Assembly: GCA_022497155.1 (NCBI GenBank)
Contig: MU385718.1
Location: forward strand, 992,001-1,056,000
From: Whalleya microplaca
Lineage: Eukaryota > Ascomycota > Sordariomycetes > Xylariales > Xylariaceae
Direction: 5' to 3'
DNA length: 64,000 nucleotides
Shown here: positions 33,139-46,769 of the stretch, piece by piece
Position numbering within the stretch: position 1 is the stretch's first letter
Layout: the number at the start of each line of letters is the position of its first letter
Made by a program: the position numbers and the translations under genes
Notes under the pieces: model-generated
Seen by the model: the letters and a program-made list of their open reading frames with translations, nothing else
The model's database searches: none
Told to the model about the DNA's origin: nothing

Positions 33139-34891
33139 ATGGGCGCCCAGCAGTCGTCCGGCCGAGGCGCTGCGGCAAGCGACGACGCGCCCAAGAGAAC
33201 AGACTACTACGAGCTTTTGGGTATTGACCGTCAAGCCAGTGAGGACGAGTAGGAATACCGGAAACCTGTTCTGTGGTCGCATAAGTCACTAACTCTCCTG
33301 TGTCTCCGCCGCAGAATAAAGAAGGCGTACAGAAGAAAAGCTCTCGAGCTCCACCCAGATCGGAACTTTGGCGACGTCGAGAACGCAACCCAGAGGTTCG
33401 CCGATGTCCAGGCCGCCTACGAGGTCCTCTCCGACCCCCAGGAGCGAGCATGGTACGACTCCCACCGCGACGCCATCCTGCGCGGCGACGACCCGGCCGA
33501 TGCCGAAGTCGCCCCCGAATTCTATGACGTCCGTCTCACCACCGCCGAGGAGATCTATACCTTGATCGGCCGATTCAACAAGAACGTCCCCCTCGACGAC
33601 TCTCCCAATAGCTTCTTCACCATACTAGACGATACCTTCCTGAGAATAGCCCAGGGAGAAAAAGCTGCCGCCGAGTGGGACGACCTGTCAACCGTGGAGT
33701 ACCCCCCTTTCGGTTCATCCAAGGACGACGATAAGTTCGCAAAGTCCTTCTACAGCGGATGGGTTAATTTCGCCACGAAACTCTCCTTCGCCTGGAAGGA
33801 CAAGTGGCGGCTCTCCGATGCGCCGGATCGCCGGATACGTCGCCTCATGGAAAAGGAGAACAAGAAGTTTCGAGAGGATGCCGCCCGCGAGTTCAACGAT
33901 GCAGTACGGTCGCTAGTTGCCTTCGTTCGCAAACGCGATCCACGCTACGTGCCTAACACCCAGTCTGAGGCCGAGAGGCAGAAGGCCCTGCGGGACTCGG
34001 CCGCCGCGCAGGCAGCTCGGTCAAGGGCCGCGAATCAGGAGAAGTTGAACAATACGTCTGCCATTCCCGAATGGGCCCAGTCCAAGGACAACGAGCTACA
34101 TGAGGCCGAATTTTCCGAGAGCGAGGAGGAGTCCGAAGTCGAGCATATCGAGTGCGTCGTCTGCAACAAGACGTTCAAGAGCGAGAAGCAGTACGAGGCC
34201 CACGAGAAGAGCAAGAAGCACGTGAAGGCTGTCCAGCAACTGCGGAGACAGATGAAGAAGGAGAATGCGAACTTTGACCTGAGCGAGGCTTCAGCCCCCG
34301 AGATGCCCGTGATAGATGACGATGATGGTGGGCATAGAGATGGCACCTTAGATACCCCTGAGACACAAGAGGCGAACATAATCGACACAACCCAGACGGA
34401 GGAACCTGATCGACCTGACACGACACCGAAAAGCGACACTGAACCTGCAGACTCGAAGGTAACTCCTGTCGATTCAGAGGACGAGGGCGAAGACGACGAT
34501 TACGCCTCCAGAGATGCCGTGGAAGCCCGCCTTGCCCCGGGCAAAAGCAGCGAAGAAGGTGATCAAGGAGACGGCGTCGAAAATCTTGCCGGCGACGTCG
34601 AGGGAATCTCCCTCACGGAGACGTCCGCTACGAAGATAGGCAAGGCCAAGGCGAAGAGGGCGAAAAAGGCCGCCCGCGAGGCGGAGGCAGCTGCGGCTGC
34701 GACTTCACAAGGTGACCCGGTAAGTCTGCATATCCATCCGAGGTGCCTGTTGCTAAACATCCGAGTAGCACAAATGCACGACCTGCAACGCCACGTTTGA
34801 CTCGAAGACGAAATTGTTTAAGCACTTAGACCAGACGCGTCATGCCGCACTCAAGACCGTGGCATCGAAATCCAGCAAGAAGCGGCGGTGA
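33139..34891 (+). CDS. JJJ1: Jjj1/DNAJC21-type J protein with C2H2 zinc fingers
   Basis: Cytosolic Hsp70 co-chaperone that helps recycle late pre-60S ribosome factors. Exons 33139-33248, 33315-34719 and 34769-34891 give 545 aa. The J domain is at ~23-90 with HPD at 50-52 (LELHPDRN). A conserved region with [19 protein letters not shown] and SFYSGWVNF follows. A first C2H2 finger ([23 protein letters not shown]) begins near 315. An acidic, Thr/Asp-rich low-complexity part covers ~365-480. A second C2H2 finger ([15 protein letters not shown]) lies wholly in exon 3 at 506-528, before a basic end. Both introns join in phase. Without splicing, the J domain helix II and the second finger would be lost. 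Confidence 0.94.
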
Positions 34892-35310
34892 ATGCTGCCA
34901 AGAACATCAATTCCGAACGCCTCTTAGAACAGCATTATCTGTCGACCTGATCTTAGCGACATCCCTATTGACTATTAGACGTAGATTATTGTTCGAGCCA
35001 GCGCTCTGTTGTCACAGCGCTTCGAACAGAGAGGGGGAAGTCCGCCGACTACTTTTATGCGTCGATTCATCCATCTAAAGAGAATAAACAAGGAAGCACC
35101 AAATCATCGTCTATCGGTGCTTGTATGGAGTTTCAATATCCAGCAGTAAGTCTTCATGGTATTTACACGACCGTTGAATGCTCACGATCCTCCACAAGCC
35201 ACTTGAACGCCTGCCTGACCATATACCTGCTGGGATTTTCGTTATGCACCCAACCAAAGTCGACCAGTCATGTCCTCCTGTCTTCTGTCATCTAGTTTAT
35301 CGGCCCGGAC
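34892..35310. other. Convergent spacer, JJJ1 / ATG4
   Basis: About 420 bp of 3' flanking DNA for both genes. No gene is seen. Confidence 0.5.
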
Positions 35311-36811
35311 CTACTCGTCCTGCACCGTCTCGCCATCCTCCTCGTCACTCAAGGTCTCTACCTGGTTGATGGATCCCTCCAACTCGGCCATGTGCGCGGT
35401 TGGGTCGTGGTCTGATACGTGAATGATTGCTTTGCCCTGGACATGCTTGACGCTTCTCCTCCAGTCGCGCCAGTCTTCCTCGTCACGGATGAGGAAGCCC
35501 ATGAGCATGCTGGGGTCCATCTCCTTAATATGTAGTCGTCGAAGCTTGCGGGTATGGCACGTGTCAAGCTCCTCTCGGGTGTACTCGCCGGCATTCTTGT
35601 GGTAGGGTAAGGCTGGTCGGGTATAGTGCGGGTCTAGGTAGAAGAAGTGGAGTCCCTGGACTCCGATGAAGTAAAGCGATGATGACGGACGTCCGCTGCA
35701 CTCCTCAGTTAGGGATACGGACGAAAGGGTATACAGTGGCAAAGAGAAATAGTACTTACCCTGCGATACCAAGCGACTGCGGCATCTGTAATGACGCAGC
35801 CAGGGCCTCCCAATACACGGGCGTGATCTTGTCAATGCCGAGCCTCGTGCCCACCAATATGACGGTAGGGTGGAAGGTCGTCCCGTCCGGCTTTGCAATC
35901 TTCATAAAGTTGTCCTCGTAGACATCGGGACCATCCCCTGTCGAATAGACACGCAATGTAGGCTCAGTCGCGTTTGTCAAAGCCCTGACGTCACTGTTTA
36001 GCTCTCACGAACCTAGCCTTGCATTGTCGAGGCGGGCAGAAAACTTACTGGATGCATCTCGCCGTTGCTGAAGGGCCGAACCACTCGCCGGGATACTTGC
36101 CACATGCCGAGGCGCCGTGGCGCACGAAATTGTGTATTGAGTAGGGTGCCCGCGGGTCATCGGCAAATAACGACAGGATCTCCCTGTCGTCCTTATCCTG
36201 TGAATTTCTCCGCCATCCTGTAATCAGGTTAGCAACCCCATGTAACCGTTCCTCAGCTTGTCTTGCACCGGTTGCATACCTCGACCGAGACGTTGTATAA
36301 CCATAGCGTTGGCTAGCAGGCTTTGACCGGATCTTATCATACACCCCCAGCCGCTATCCGAGGCGAAGCCGTTCTGGTCACTCAGCTGGCTCTTGATGCG
36401 CACGGAGAAGGAGAGCGCGGAGACTGCCTTCGGGTCTTGCGACTTGGCTATGGGGTCGAATTCGGATCGGTAGGTCATCCATATTCTGGACTCGAAGTCG
36501 TCGAGAAAGGCGGGCGGCCAGCCTCCATCCAAGGGCGCCTCGTCGTAAGCTAGGGAGGAGTCGAGGCTGCTTGAAGTGGAATCGGGAGGGGTCTCGGGAA
36601 GCTGAGCCTGAGCCGGGGTCTGGAGGGCTTCTTTGACTGGCGGATCGGAAGCGGAAGCTGAGGACGGAGCACGGATGTGGCTCGAGCTGTTGTTGAGCCT
36701 GTAGGAAGAGCCTAGACACCAGACTGGCTGATCGCGGGTGATATCGTTTGTTGGTTCGGGATCCCAGAACATCTGCATGATGCGCCTGCCAAGATCTACG
36801 GTAGAATCCAT
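35311..36811 (-). CDS. ATG4: Atg4 cysteine protease (autophagy)
   Basis: Cysteine protease that processes Atg8 before lipidation and later removes it from membranes. Minus-strand exons 36811-36280, 36217-36049, 35984-35760 and 35695-35311 give 436 aa, normal for the family. The catalytic Cys is C157 in [12 protein letters not shown]. The Asp-Pro-His of the triad is D330/H332 in [27 protein letters not shown] is completed exactly across the last intron, which selects the CAG acceptor at 35697-35696 over nearby AGs. Residues 45-95 form a Ser/Pro-rich disordered insert. The acidic C-terminus (ETLSDEEDG) may include an Atg8-interacting element, but no clear W/Y/F-x-x-L/I/V motif is seen there. 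Confidence 0.94.
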
Positions 36812-38299
36812 ATCGAGAGACCGAGAGTGATTGTGTGTTTGGATGAGAGAAGTCTTGACAATCAATAGGTAAAACAAACGTAGAAGAGAGCTAAGCAGGC
36901 AGAACAGCCGGAGAAGCGTGGGCTTAGGTGCTTTGGCTGGGGAAAGTTTGGTGGTGCAGCAGCTGAGCAGATGGAATTGTAGATTAAAAGAGGTATGTAT
37001 AATTTAGTGATAGAGATAATAAGAAAACAAGAAAACCAGAGCCTGCAAACAACAAGGCTACTTTAGTCCTTGTGACAATCGTGAATTGACAACAGCCAGG
37101 TAAGCTAGGAGGAAGGGATAATAAAGGTGCACCAGTGATTCACAGAGTAACCTAGGTAAGATAAGTACTCAAGTAGGTAATAAATAAGATGAGAAAGATG
37201 GATGGATGGAATGGACTGATGAGGCTCGAAGACCACAACGGAAGACCACGACTATGTGTGCACAACAAGCTGCTGCTACATGTACTAATGCCGGCTTCAG
37301 AGGCTTGGAACTGGAGCTGTAACTGGAGCTGGACCTCGGAAGGCGATGGCTCAAGTTGGAAAGGGTGTGTTGCGTCTTGTCTTCATCAACACAGTCGACG
37401 TTGTCGGTTCTACTAATCCGCAGCAGCCCACCTTGGAGGATAAGAGTTGGAGGGGACTGATGAGCAAGCGGATAAGAGAGGTTGAATGAATGAATGAATG
37501 AATGATGCATGTGCCTTGTGACGGTGAGAACGGGGGGTCGCATGGGCAGGCCAGGCAGGTCACTGCTGTAAGTAGATAGCGCTCAGTAGTGCTCAGCCAT
37601 CCACACCTTCACTTACCTTCTAGGTTAGTACATACAGAATACGGTGCTGAGCTAGGTAAAATGCAGGCTACAAGAGCTAGGTACATATGTATGTACATGT
37701 ATATGGACAGGTACTTGCATACCTACATAAGGTATGGGGTGTTATCGATAATCGATAAACTCGGAATGCTTCATTAAGCATAAGGTTCGCAAGGTAAACC
37801 GTGCCTACCTCACATATGAGGCATATACAGTACTAATAAAGTCAGACGATGCAATATTCTGCCCTTGCATACGGTGTGGAGCATTGCCTTATATGTACAT
37901 GTACGCCGCAGGTTAGAGTCACCTTTCAACAGTTTCGATTATTCATTCATAAAGGGTTTGAACCTTGTAGATAACTGTAGCCTGCCTTAGCTGCCTGCCT
38001 ACATATATATGTGCAAACGCCAACCCTGTCAAGATTCGAGATTCGAGCTGCATAGGTACTACATGTAGGTAGGAGGTACCGGTGCTTACGCATATATCTT
38101 TGACGGCTTTGTCTATTGTTCGTTCTTATTGAGTGCAAATCAACCACTCGAGGCTTTTTCTGGAGAATATGATCAGCTCCACACTACGCATATCGTCATC
38201 GAATAGTTGTCGATTGCCTGTCATTCCCACTTGACCCGTCCGCCAAGACCAAGGTCTACTAACTTCATCTCATCAATATCTGCTCCTTCATCGTCCAAC
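36812..38299. promoter_or_regulatory. Divergent promoter region, ATG4 / SQS1
   Basis: 1.5 kb between divergent genes. A TGAA tandem repeat is at 37483-37504. An ATCGAT double site (ATCGATAATCGAT) is near 37744-37756, and TATGTACATGTATATG repeats lie near 37684-37705. No gene with motifs or splice signals is seen. Confidence 0.45.
37483..37504 (+). repeat. TGAA tetranucleotide repeat
   Basis: About five and a half copies of TGAA. Confidence 0.85.
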
Positions 38300-40366
38300 A
38301 TGCCTAAGAAGAGAAACCCCAGGGGGGGCGGCCGATTTAGGGGCCCCCGTAGAGGCGGCCTATCTGGGAACGAGTATAGCAGCAGCAGCAACACACCCGC
38401 CTTCCAAGGCTTCAAGCGAGCCCATGGTATCTAAACCCTCCCCGGCCAGTCAAACTATAATCATATTGACTTCTGATAAGGTTACACTCTTGCCGAAGAG
38501 GCTAGGAACACGGCACATCACCGCCGTGGCGCTTTCGCTCGTGATGCCAAGCTGAGATACAATCCTGTCACTTTTATCAGTGCCGGTCTTATGAATCCCA
38601 TGAAGGAACTTGAGGTTACGCTTCAGAAAGAGGATGAGGCCCAGGTAGACCAGGGCACTGCAGAAGAGCCCCTGGTCGCTAGTCCGGCTACCGCAGATGT
38701 CACCCCACCAAATAATCCTATCCCTTCGACAACTGAGCTGTTCACGGTTGATGTTACTGGTGACAGATCACTGCGAACAGATGCAGGTCCTCAAGGTGCT
38801 GAAGCTTCCGAAGATTCCGACGAAGAGGTCATCCTTTTCAAGGGGAGGGACGGCAGTCGCCGGGATCCGGGTCCTGCTAAAGTCAACCAAGACGACGTCA
38901 AGGCCGATTCCATGAAACTTCGCGAGATAGATATCGAAATACAGGTTGTCGAGAAGTCAATACAACAGGGCACTTCCGCACCAAACGAGACTGTTGAGGC
39001 GGACGACTATATTCCCCTCAAGGCCGCATCCAGAGGTCAGCCTAAACCACGCAAGCGACGCAAGCCCTATCGCAAAGACTCGTCAGACGAAGAGGCCGCC
39101 GTGATTGCTGATTATATGGCCAATATCCGGAACGAAGAAAATGACGACGACGATGATGATGATGATGATGATCACCCTGGCCTTGGATCTCATGCATTTC
39201 ACATCCTACGCGATTTGGGTGGCACCGACAGCGAGGCAGTTCCCGACGATGTTTCTAGTGAGGCCGGTACGAATTATTCTTCGGCAGAGGCTGTCAACTC
39301 AGAGGACCAACGACGTCGCCACGAGGCAGAAGATGAGCGCATGGCTCGCATACTTGGTAGACAAGAAGAACTAGGGCTTGGTGGTGATGATATCCTGCTT
39401 TTCGACGGTGCAGATTCCGACGATGAGTGGTTATCAGCCATCAAGAATATCCCGCATCATAAGAAGGGTGCTTCCAAGAAAGCTAAGATATTTCAGAAGA
39501 AGGGCCAATATCCGAGTGCATCGCAGATGGCAGACGCATTTGACGAGCTGGACCTCATGGACTGGCAACGTCCTAGCCTCAACAATTTCAATTCCAAGAA
39601 AAAACCGCCGGTACTCGATGTATCCGACTCGGAGCTCGAAGAGGCCATGAACATGGCCTGGCGAAAGGACCGTCTCAAGAAGGCCGAGAAAAAGAAGGCA
39701 CGCGAAGAGCTGCGATCTCAGGGATTACTTGGCAAGAATGTGAATCCTGACGACCCTCGGGTCAAGTATCGCGGAGGCATGTCCCTAGACGATCTTGCCA
39801 ACGAGCTCGAGGAATTCCTCCTCGGCTCCCAACAACAGTAGGTCTTTACGCCAGATACAGATTCAAGAAGAGTATTGACATGTTCTAGGCTTGCTCTCCT
39901 TCCATTTGACAAGGGAACTCGTAAGACCATACATGCCGTAGCTAACAAGTTCAAGATCAAGTCACAGTCGGCCGGGAAAGGAATAGCCAGGTACCCAGTT
40001 CTGTATCGCACCAAGGCTACTCTCCCGTTCGATCAAGCCGTCTTTGATCGAACTTTCGGTCGCATCAAGCAGACCTGGTTTGCTCGTGTCGATGTTGACG
40101 AGGAGGTGGTAAATGAAACCCGGCTGCTCAAACGAGCCGAAGCCCGGAACGGCAAGGGTCGTTTCAAGGGTACTGTCACGGTACGCGAAGGAGATATTGT
40201 TGGCCAACATGCCGCAGAACTAGGCGTAGAGAACAAAGGCCGGGCCATGTTGGAGAAGATGGGCTGGACCAAGGGCATGGCTCTAGGAAGTGGACAGAAT
40301 AAGGGTATCATGGTACCCATCACGCATGTGATCAAGAAAACCAAGGCTGGGCTTGGTGAGGCTTGA
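38300..40366 (+). CDS. SQS1: Sqs1/Pfa1-like R3H and G-patch protein
   Basis: G-patch activator of the DEAH helicase Prp43, acting in ribosome biogenesis and spliceosome disassembly. Exons 38300-38426, 38481-39837 and 39889-40366 give 653 aa. The N-terminus is Arg/Gly-rich (RGGGRFRGPRRGG). YNPVTFISAGLMNP follows, then acidic regions including a run of ten Asp encoded by GAC/GAT repeats near 39144-39172. An R3H-like region (~495-560, LLPFDKGTRKTIHAVANKF) is followed by the G-patch at ~609-650 (GRAMLEKMGWTKGMALG). Both introns join in phase; the second removes a TAG that would otherwise stop translation before the R3H domain. Confidence 0.92.
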
Positions 40367-41110
40367 TGATAGTAACCGGTTGGTGGTTCATGGGTTTGTT
40401 ATTCCGGCGCATCCTATAGAAAAGCTTGGGTGGCATACCATTATCATAGAAGCCTCATCTTCGCAGTATATTTGGAGAAGTCATGGTGTTTGGCAGCCTT
40501 CAGGTCTAGCTTCTGTGCTGCTAGTTGCGTAGCTCATTATATACCTCAATACCGGAAATAGCATCTCGTTAGTCAATCAAAAACGACTATCATTGTCAAT
40601 AGCCATCCATTTGGCAGAGCGATTGTAAGAACATGAATGGCATTAGCAGAAGGACGATGGCTGCCGTTGCGGTATCTCATGTCAGATTTCCCGCAACGAA
40701 TGGCAATGAATGATAACCAGATATGCGACAATATTTGGATGGTACTGTTATTCAGGAGTTTCTCCTACCGAGCACAATACATTGGTAGATTGAATTAAGG
40801 AATGTTGATTACTGGCAGAAGCGGTGGTCACGTAGTAAATGGCAATGCAAAGTGGTTTGGTTTGTTCATGTTCAGATTCTCATTCCGAAGCCCTATTTGG
40901 GGCGAATTTATTGTACAACCCGGAAACCCCAGACCATGTTGTGCAAATGCACTGTCCCCTGGAAAAAGCAAACCATCCGTAACGCATTATTGAGACTCCC
41001 GAAGTGTGGACTTATGTGATATCAAAGCCTTGGCCATGTCTCGTCATGATGCCAAAGCAAGTCCCATGCCTAAAAGAGAAACCAGACGCAAATCACACTC
41101 GACCAACCAT
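40367..41110. other. Convergent spacer, SQS1 / histone H2B
   Basis: About 740 bp of 3' flanking DNA. No gene is seen. Short frames near 40800-41000 show no motif. Confidence 0.45.
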
Positions 41111-41702
<592 letters not shown>

Positions 41703-43738
41703 TTTAGTGATGGAGAAAGAGGCGAATGTAATTGAGTGACGGATGCGAGATGTTGATGTTGGATTAAATCCGAATGCTGGTGGTCCTGAGAGATGATGTA
41801 GATGGTTAGATGAGAGAAGTCAAGAGTTGTTGTCGGGAGGAAAGATGGGGGGGGATACACCCTTTTTGTAGGTGAACGCGAAAGCCACTAGCGTGGTTAC
41901 TGATTTGATCCTCGTCTGGATTGATCTTCCTGCCGGGCGCTGCAGGCAAAAAAAGGTGGCAGCCGACAAATAAAGGTACAACCCGGCATGTACTTTCCTC
42001 AGGTCCCCATACCCCACCTAGGTCACCTTGGCACCTTGCCCGCCTGCTCAGCACGCCTTCCACCTGCTGCACCATACCTAAACGCGCCATCAGAGCTCTC
42101 TCACCACCTACGCGTGGGAAGCTTGGACCCATACGAATAAATAAAATCAATCCATAATCACCATGTCCAACCACAACAATTGACCGAAAGAGGAAATAAT
42201 CAAGGATCAAGATAAGCAACCAGCCAATCATTTAATTCAGGACTGCTTGAACTTGATATTCTAGTTCATGCCGGTACCTATGTACTGCCATATGGTGAAA
42301 TGCCCTTCAGGAGCCGTAACACGCGTCTCCACACTGCCGAATCCGGCCTTCCCATCGAATGTCCACGGCTGGCTGGATGGCAGCGAAAGGAACGCCGTTG
42401 GATCCGTAGCCCGCATGTATGAAGCTATCACGAGATCCCCGATCACCCACGCTCCGTGTCTGACACCGGATGACATCTGCCTCGAGCCTCCCCGCAAGCC
42501 CCCGGGTGCTCCGTCTAAGTCGGCTCCGACAGGTGTACATTTACATCCACACTCCCCGAGTATAACACAGGAAATCTGGGGAAATATTATGAATATTTGT
42601 ATGAAATCCAGTTCATTTCATTACATAGACTAGATATGCATAACTCCACGTCTAAAACTAACAGGTTGGACCTATATCTCAACCATTCAAGGACTCAAGT
42701 CTCAAAAGCCTATATCAGACAAGTATAACCCAAAAGCTCGCATCAAATCCATAAGAACTTAGACCGTAGAATCAAATCAGTCTCAAAATGACCTACCCTA
42801 AGCACCTATGTCTTTTCGATATGCCCTGAACTTAGCATTGAATTCTGATTAGATCAAGTGTCTGTAATCAGACGACAGAAACAACAAGACTGAATGACTT
42901 CGATTATATCAGACTGGAAAATCAAACTAGGCAAGGCCGAGATGGGTAATCAAAAACTGTGATTAGAAAATCGAAAAGACAATGTTCCCAATAGCAAAGG
43001 GCGAAATGTGATTCTAATCAGGCATATCGAGACACGGCATCAGTCCTGATTATACGTGGTGCTCAAACAATAATGGGGAAAAGAAAACAATAGGCAGCAG
43101 AACCAAAGGTGTTGACTCGATCTCATAATCTTCCTAGGGGGGGGGGGTCGCCTGGGCAGATATGTGTTGTTGATGCTCGACAGTGTAAGATCAGTCTTCC
43201 TTTGTTGGCAGGGCTGAAGGTGCATTCAATGTTATGTAGGCTACAGTGTACATGTAATGTAGGTAGGCAGGTCGAAATAATGGATGCTGTCATGGACTGA
43301 TCTTGATTTGTGATTGGGCGGCTGCGTCTCTTTGTGTGTAAGCCAGCGCGATGGTCTGTGCTTTCCGGTTTTCTGTGGCATGCAATGTGATGCAGGCACT
43401 GCCCTTGCAATGCGATTTATTATTTATTTTTTTGCCGAATCCGCAGCACACCCCAAATACATAAGCGTACCCCACCCCAATCAGGACTAGGCCGGAACCC
43501 ACCTGGCTTTTTTGGTGATCCGTGATTCTGATTCCAGACGCGACCAACGTACTTAAACATTCAGTTTCCCCCACCACCACTTGACCTCTCCCTCCCAATT
43601 CCATCTTTACATATTCTCTCCCATCAACCACCAACAAAGCATCCATCCTCACATCCTCACGCTTTTTTAAGCATCAGTCCTCTGACATTCCATCACGCAA
43701 ATACTGCAACTTTCTACTCACCCAAACCAAACATCAAG
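41703..43738. promoter_or_regulatory. Divergent histone H2B/H2A promoter region
   Basis: About 2.0 kb between the divergent histone genes. ACGCGT (MluI cell-cycle box-like) occurs at 42110-42115 and 42321-42326. A G homopolymer lies at about 43138-43147. Pyrimidine-rich DNA at 43560-43735 precedes the H2A start. AT-rich DNA with repeated AATCAGA-like words covers 42640-43060. A possible coding relic on the minus strand at 42261-42590 is listed separately. Confidence 0.5.
42261..42590 (-). other. Possible protein-coding relic or terminal exon
   Basis: An open minus-strand frame of about 100 codons ends at a stop at 42261-42263 (GTGMN-stop). It reads like a protein with balanced composition (WVIGDLVIASYMRATDP, SVETRVTAPEGHFTIWQY), but no ATG opens it in a convincing place. 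It could begin after a CAG acceptor near 42582 as a last exon, or be a gene fragment. The opposite strand is also open, so chance is possible. Confidence 0.25.
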
Positions 43739-45018
<1,280 letters not shown>

Positions 45019-45556
45019 CTAAAACTTTAGCGATGGAGGAGCTAGGCCCAGGGTCAGCATCTATCTGCTCAACAGCAGCGCAAATGCAGCCGGGATAACT
45101 TACGATCGGTCCTGTGAATTGGTAGGTTTCTTTCGTACTTGGATCCTAGTGGGATGGGTCAGCGTGATGTGGAAGTTATCGGTTTTGGTTTCCTATCGCC
45201 ATACCTCCCGGAGCTGTTGGATAGCAGTGGGGGTCAGGATGCTTCCACGTCTCGAGCAGCTTCTCCGTCTCGCTAAGCAGGACCTGCCGGTACGGTTGCA
45301 GTCAGCTACCATGTCTGGTTCTCATGGATAGCTTAACTCACTCTCTGTTTCCTCGTATCTGTGATGTCTTTGTTCGCCTCGAAGAGGGATCGGATATAGA
45401 GAGCCTGGCCGCGCCATAGGTGCCGATGCACAGCCCAATCGAGGGCCAATTTCAAGGAGCGTCGGTAGAGCGACCTACAAGGCAGCTTCATTAGCGAGCG
45501 CAGGGGTGGGGAGGAGGTCCGATGAGGACTCACAGCGCCGCTTGTCGATTTGACAT
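45019..45556 (-). CDS. NDUFB9: Complex I LYR-motif subunit (NDUFB9/B22-like)
   Basis: Accessory subunit of mitochondrial NADH:ubiquinone oxidoreductase, LYR family. Proposed minus-strand exons: 45556-45534, 45474-45342, 45283-45205, 45145-45104 and 45041-45019, giving 99 aa. It starts MSNRQAALSLYRRSLKLALDW with the LYR at 10-12, then HLWRGQALYIRSLFEANKD, SETEKLLETWKHPDPHCYPTAPGGSKYERNLP. The last exon is 23 nt and ends DPPPSLKF, which resembles the proline-rich ends of family members. Reading through the last donor (GTAAGT) would instead give a Cys/Arg tail. Exons are short for so small a gene. The last join is the least certain. No cleavable presequence is expected. Confidence 0.85.
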
Positions 45557-45739
45557 GATGAGCTCTTTTGCTAGTCGGGGTTGGCGGGCGCGACGGCACA
45601 ATATTAAAGGTGCAGCAAGCGGTGGCTAAGTGCTTGTTGACCAATTGCGCCTGGGGGGTTCCGATGGCGTGTCGAAAGTTCGCTCTGCCGGGTGGTGGTC
45701 GGGGGGTGGTGGTGGTCAACGGGCGGGCTGTCGCACGCG

Positions 45740-45782
<43 letters not shown>

Positions 45783-46769
45783 AGGTGTATTGGCATTGAG
45801 ATTAGCAGTAGGCCTGGGTAGATTTGTTGCAAATAGCACGCAGTCTACTCGCCCACTCGTCAATTGGACGGGAGGGGCCCACAAAAGCTACCTATGTGAG
45901 CGAGGTTCCAGATGGGCGCCTAAGAAATAAGGTACCAATTCAATTGCCTTTGACGTGAGGGTCAAGTGCCACACTTATGTCACTCGCAGGTGTCAGTTGC
46001 AACTGCCATAACCTAGGTTACTTAGCAGGTTCCATAGGTACGTAGGGGTAAGGAATTTCAGTTATTCCGGCCTCCGAAAGGTACCTATCTTAACCCTGGT
46101 AAGTGCATCATATGCATCATATCTGTGGATACATGAATATCCGGACCCGCCGAGATACTTAGACGGGTAAAATCGGTCGGCCGTTTTCCTTGCCGACGGG
46201 CAGGAGACCTAGACGCTCTGACACCTGAGCGTTGTGAAATGAAGGTACTGGTACTGGCTGCCAGTGCCCAGGTGGGTGCTCCGTGCAAAATGGAGCTTGA
46301 GACGTAAGAAAAAATACTTATACCTACACGTATGTACAAGCTCTCTGCCGGAAACATGGGATCAAACGGAACGTCGTTTACAAGTTGACTTCCAAGGTTT
46401 TTTTTTTTTCTGGAGCTTCGTCCCAATCTGCAACCGAGATAATACCTGTACTAATAAACTACCTCAACTACCTCATCGTCGACTTCTGCCGTTGCAGGCT
46501 CTGGCAGCTCCAACAACAACGCCGCATGCCAATTCCAATTCGCTCTTATCATCACCCTCCCCGTTCCTGTTCTTGTTTCTCTGTCTTCTGTCTCTGACTT
46601 CTATCTGCGGCTCTGCTCTGCTCTTTTGCCTCGTTTGAAACTACCGAATCTTGCCGCCTCTGCCGGGAACTCCATACTTTGCCTCTCTCCCTGCTTCATC
46701 CTCTCTTTCTCTCTCTCTCTTCCTTGCCCACACGCACGCACACACGCCCATAGGCACACACGCGCAAAT
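45557..46769. promoter_or_regulatory. Divergent promoter region, NDUFB9-like / KGD2
   Basis: 1.2 kb between divergent genes. A hexanucleotide repeat lies at 45741-45782. A T run (46400-46410) and long CT-rich DNA (46600-46730) followed by CACACG repeats precede KGD2. No gene is seen. Confidence 0.5.
45741..45782 (+). repeat. GTCGTG hexanucleotide repeat, 7 copies
   Basis: Seven perfect copies of GTCGTG (42 bp), about 190 bp upstream of the NDUFB9-like start codon. The minus strand reads as His-Asp repeats if translated, but no gene uses it. Confidence 0.95.

Noticed and set aside
37945..37975. GGTTCAAACCC on the minus strand as a tRNA T-arm
   Set aside because: The rest of a cloverleaf cannot be drawn upstream.
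46626..46769. Upstream in-frame Met extension of KGD2
   Set aside because: The extra residues come from CT- and CACA-repeat leader DNA. The Arg-rich presequence begins at 46770.
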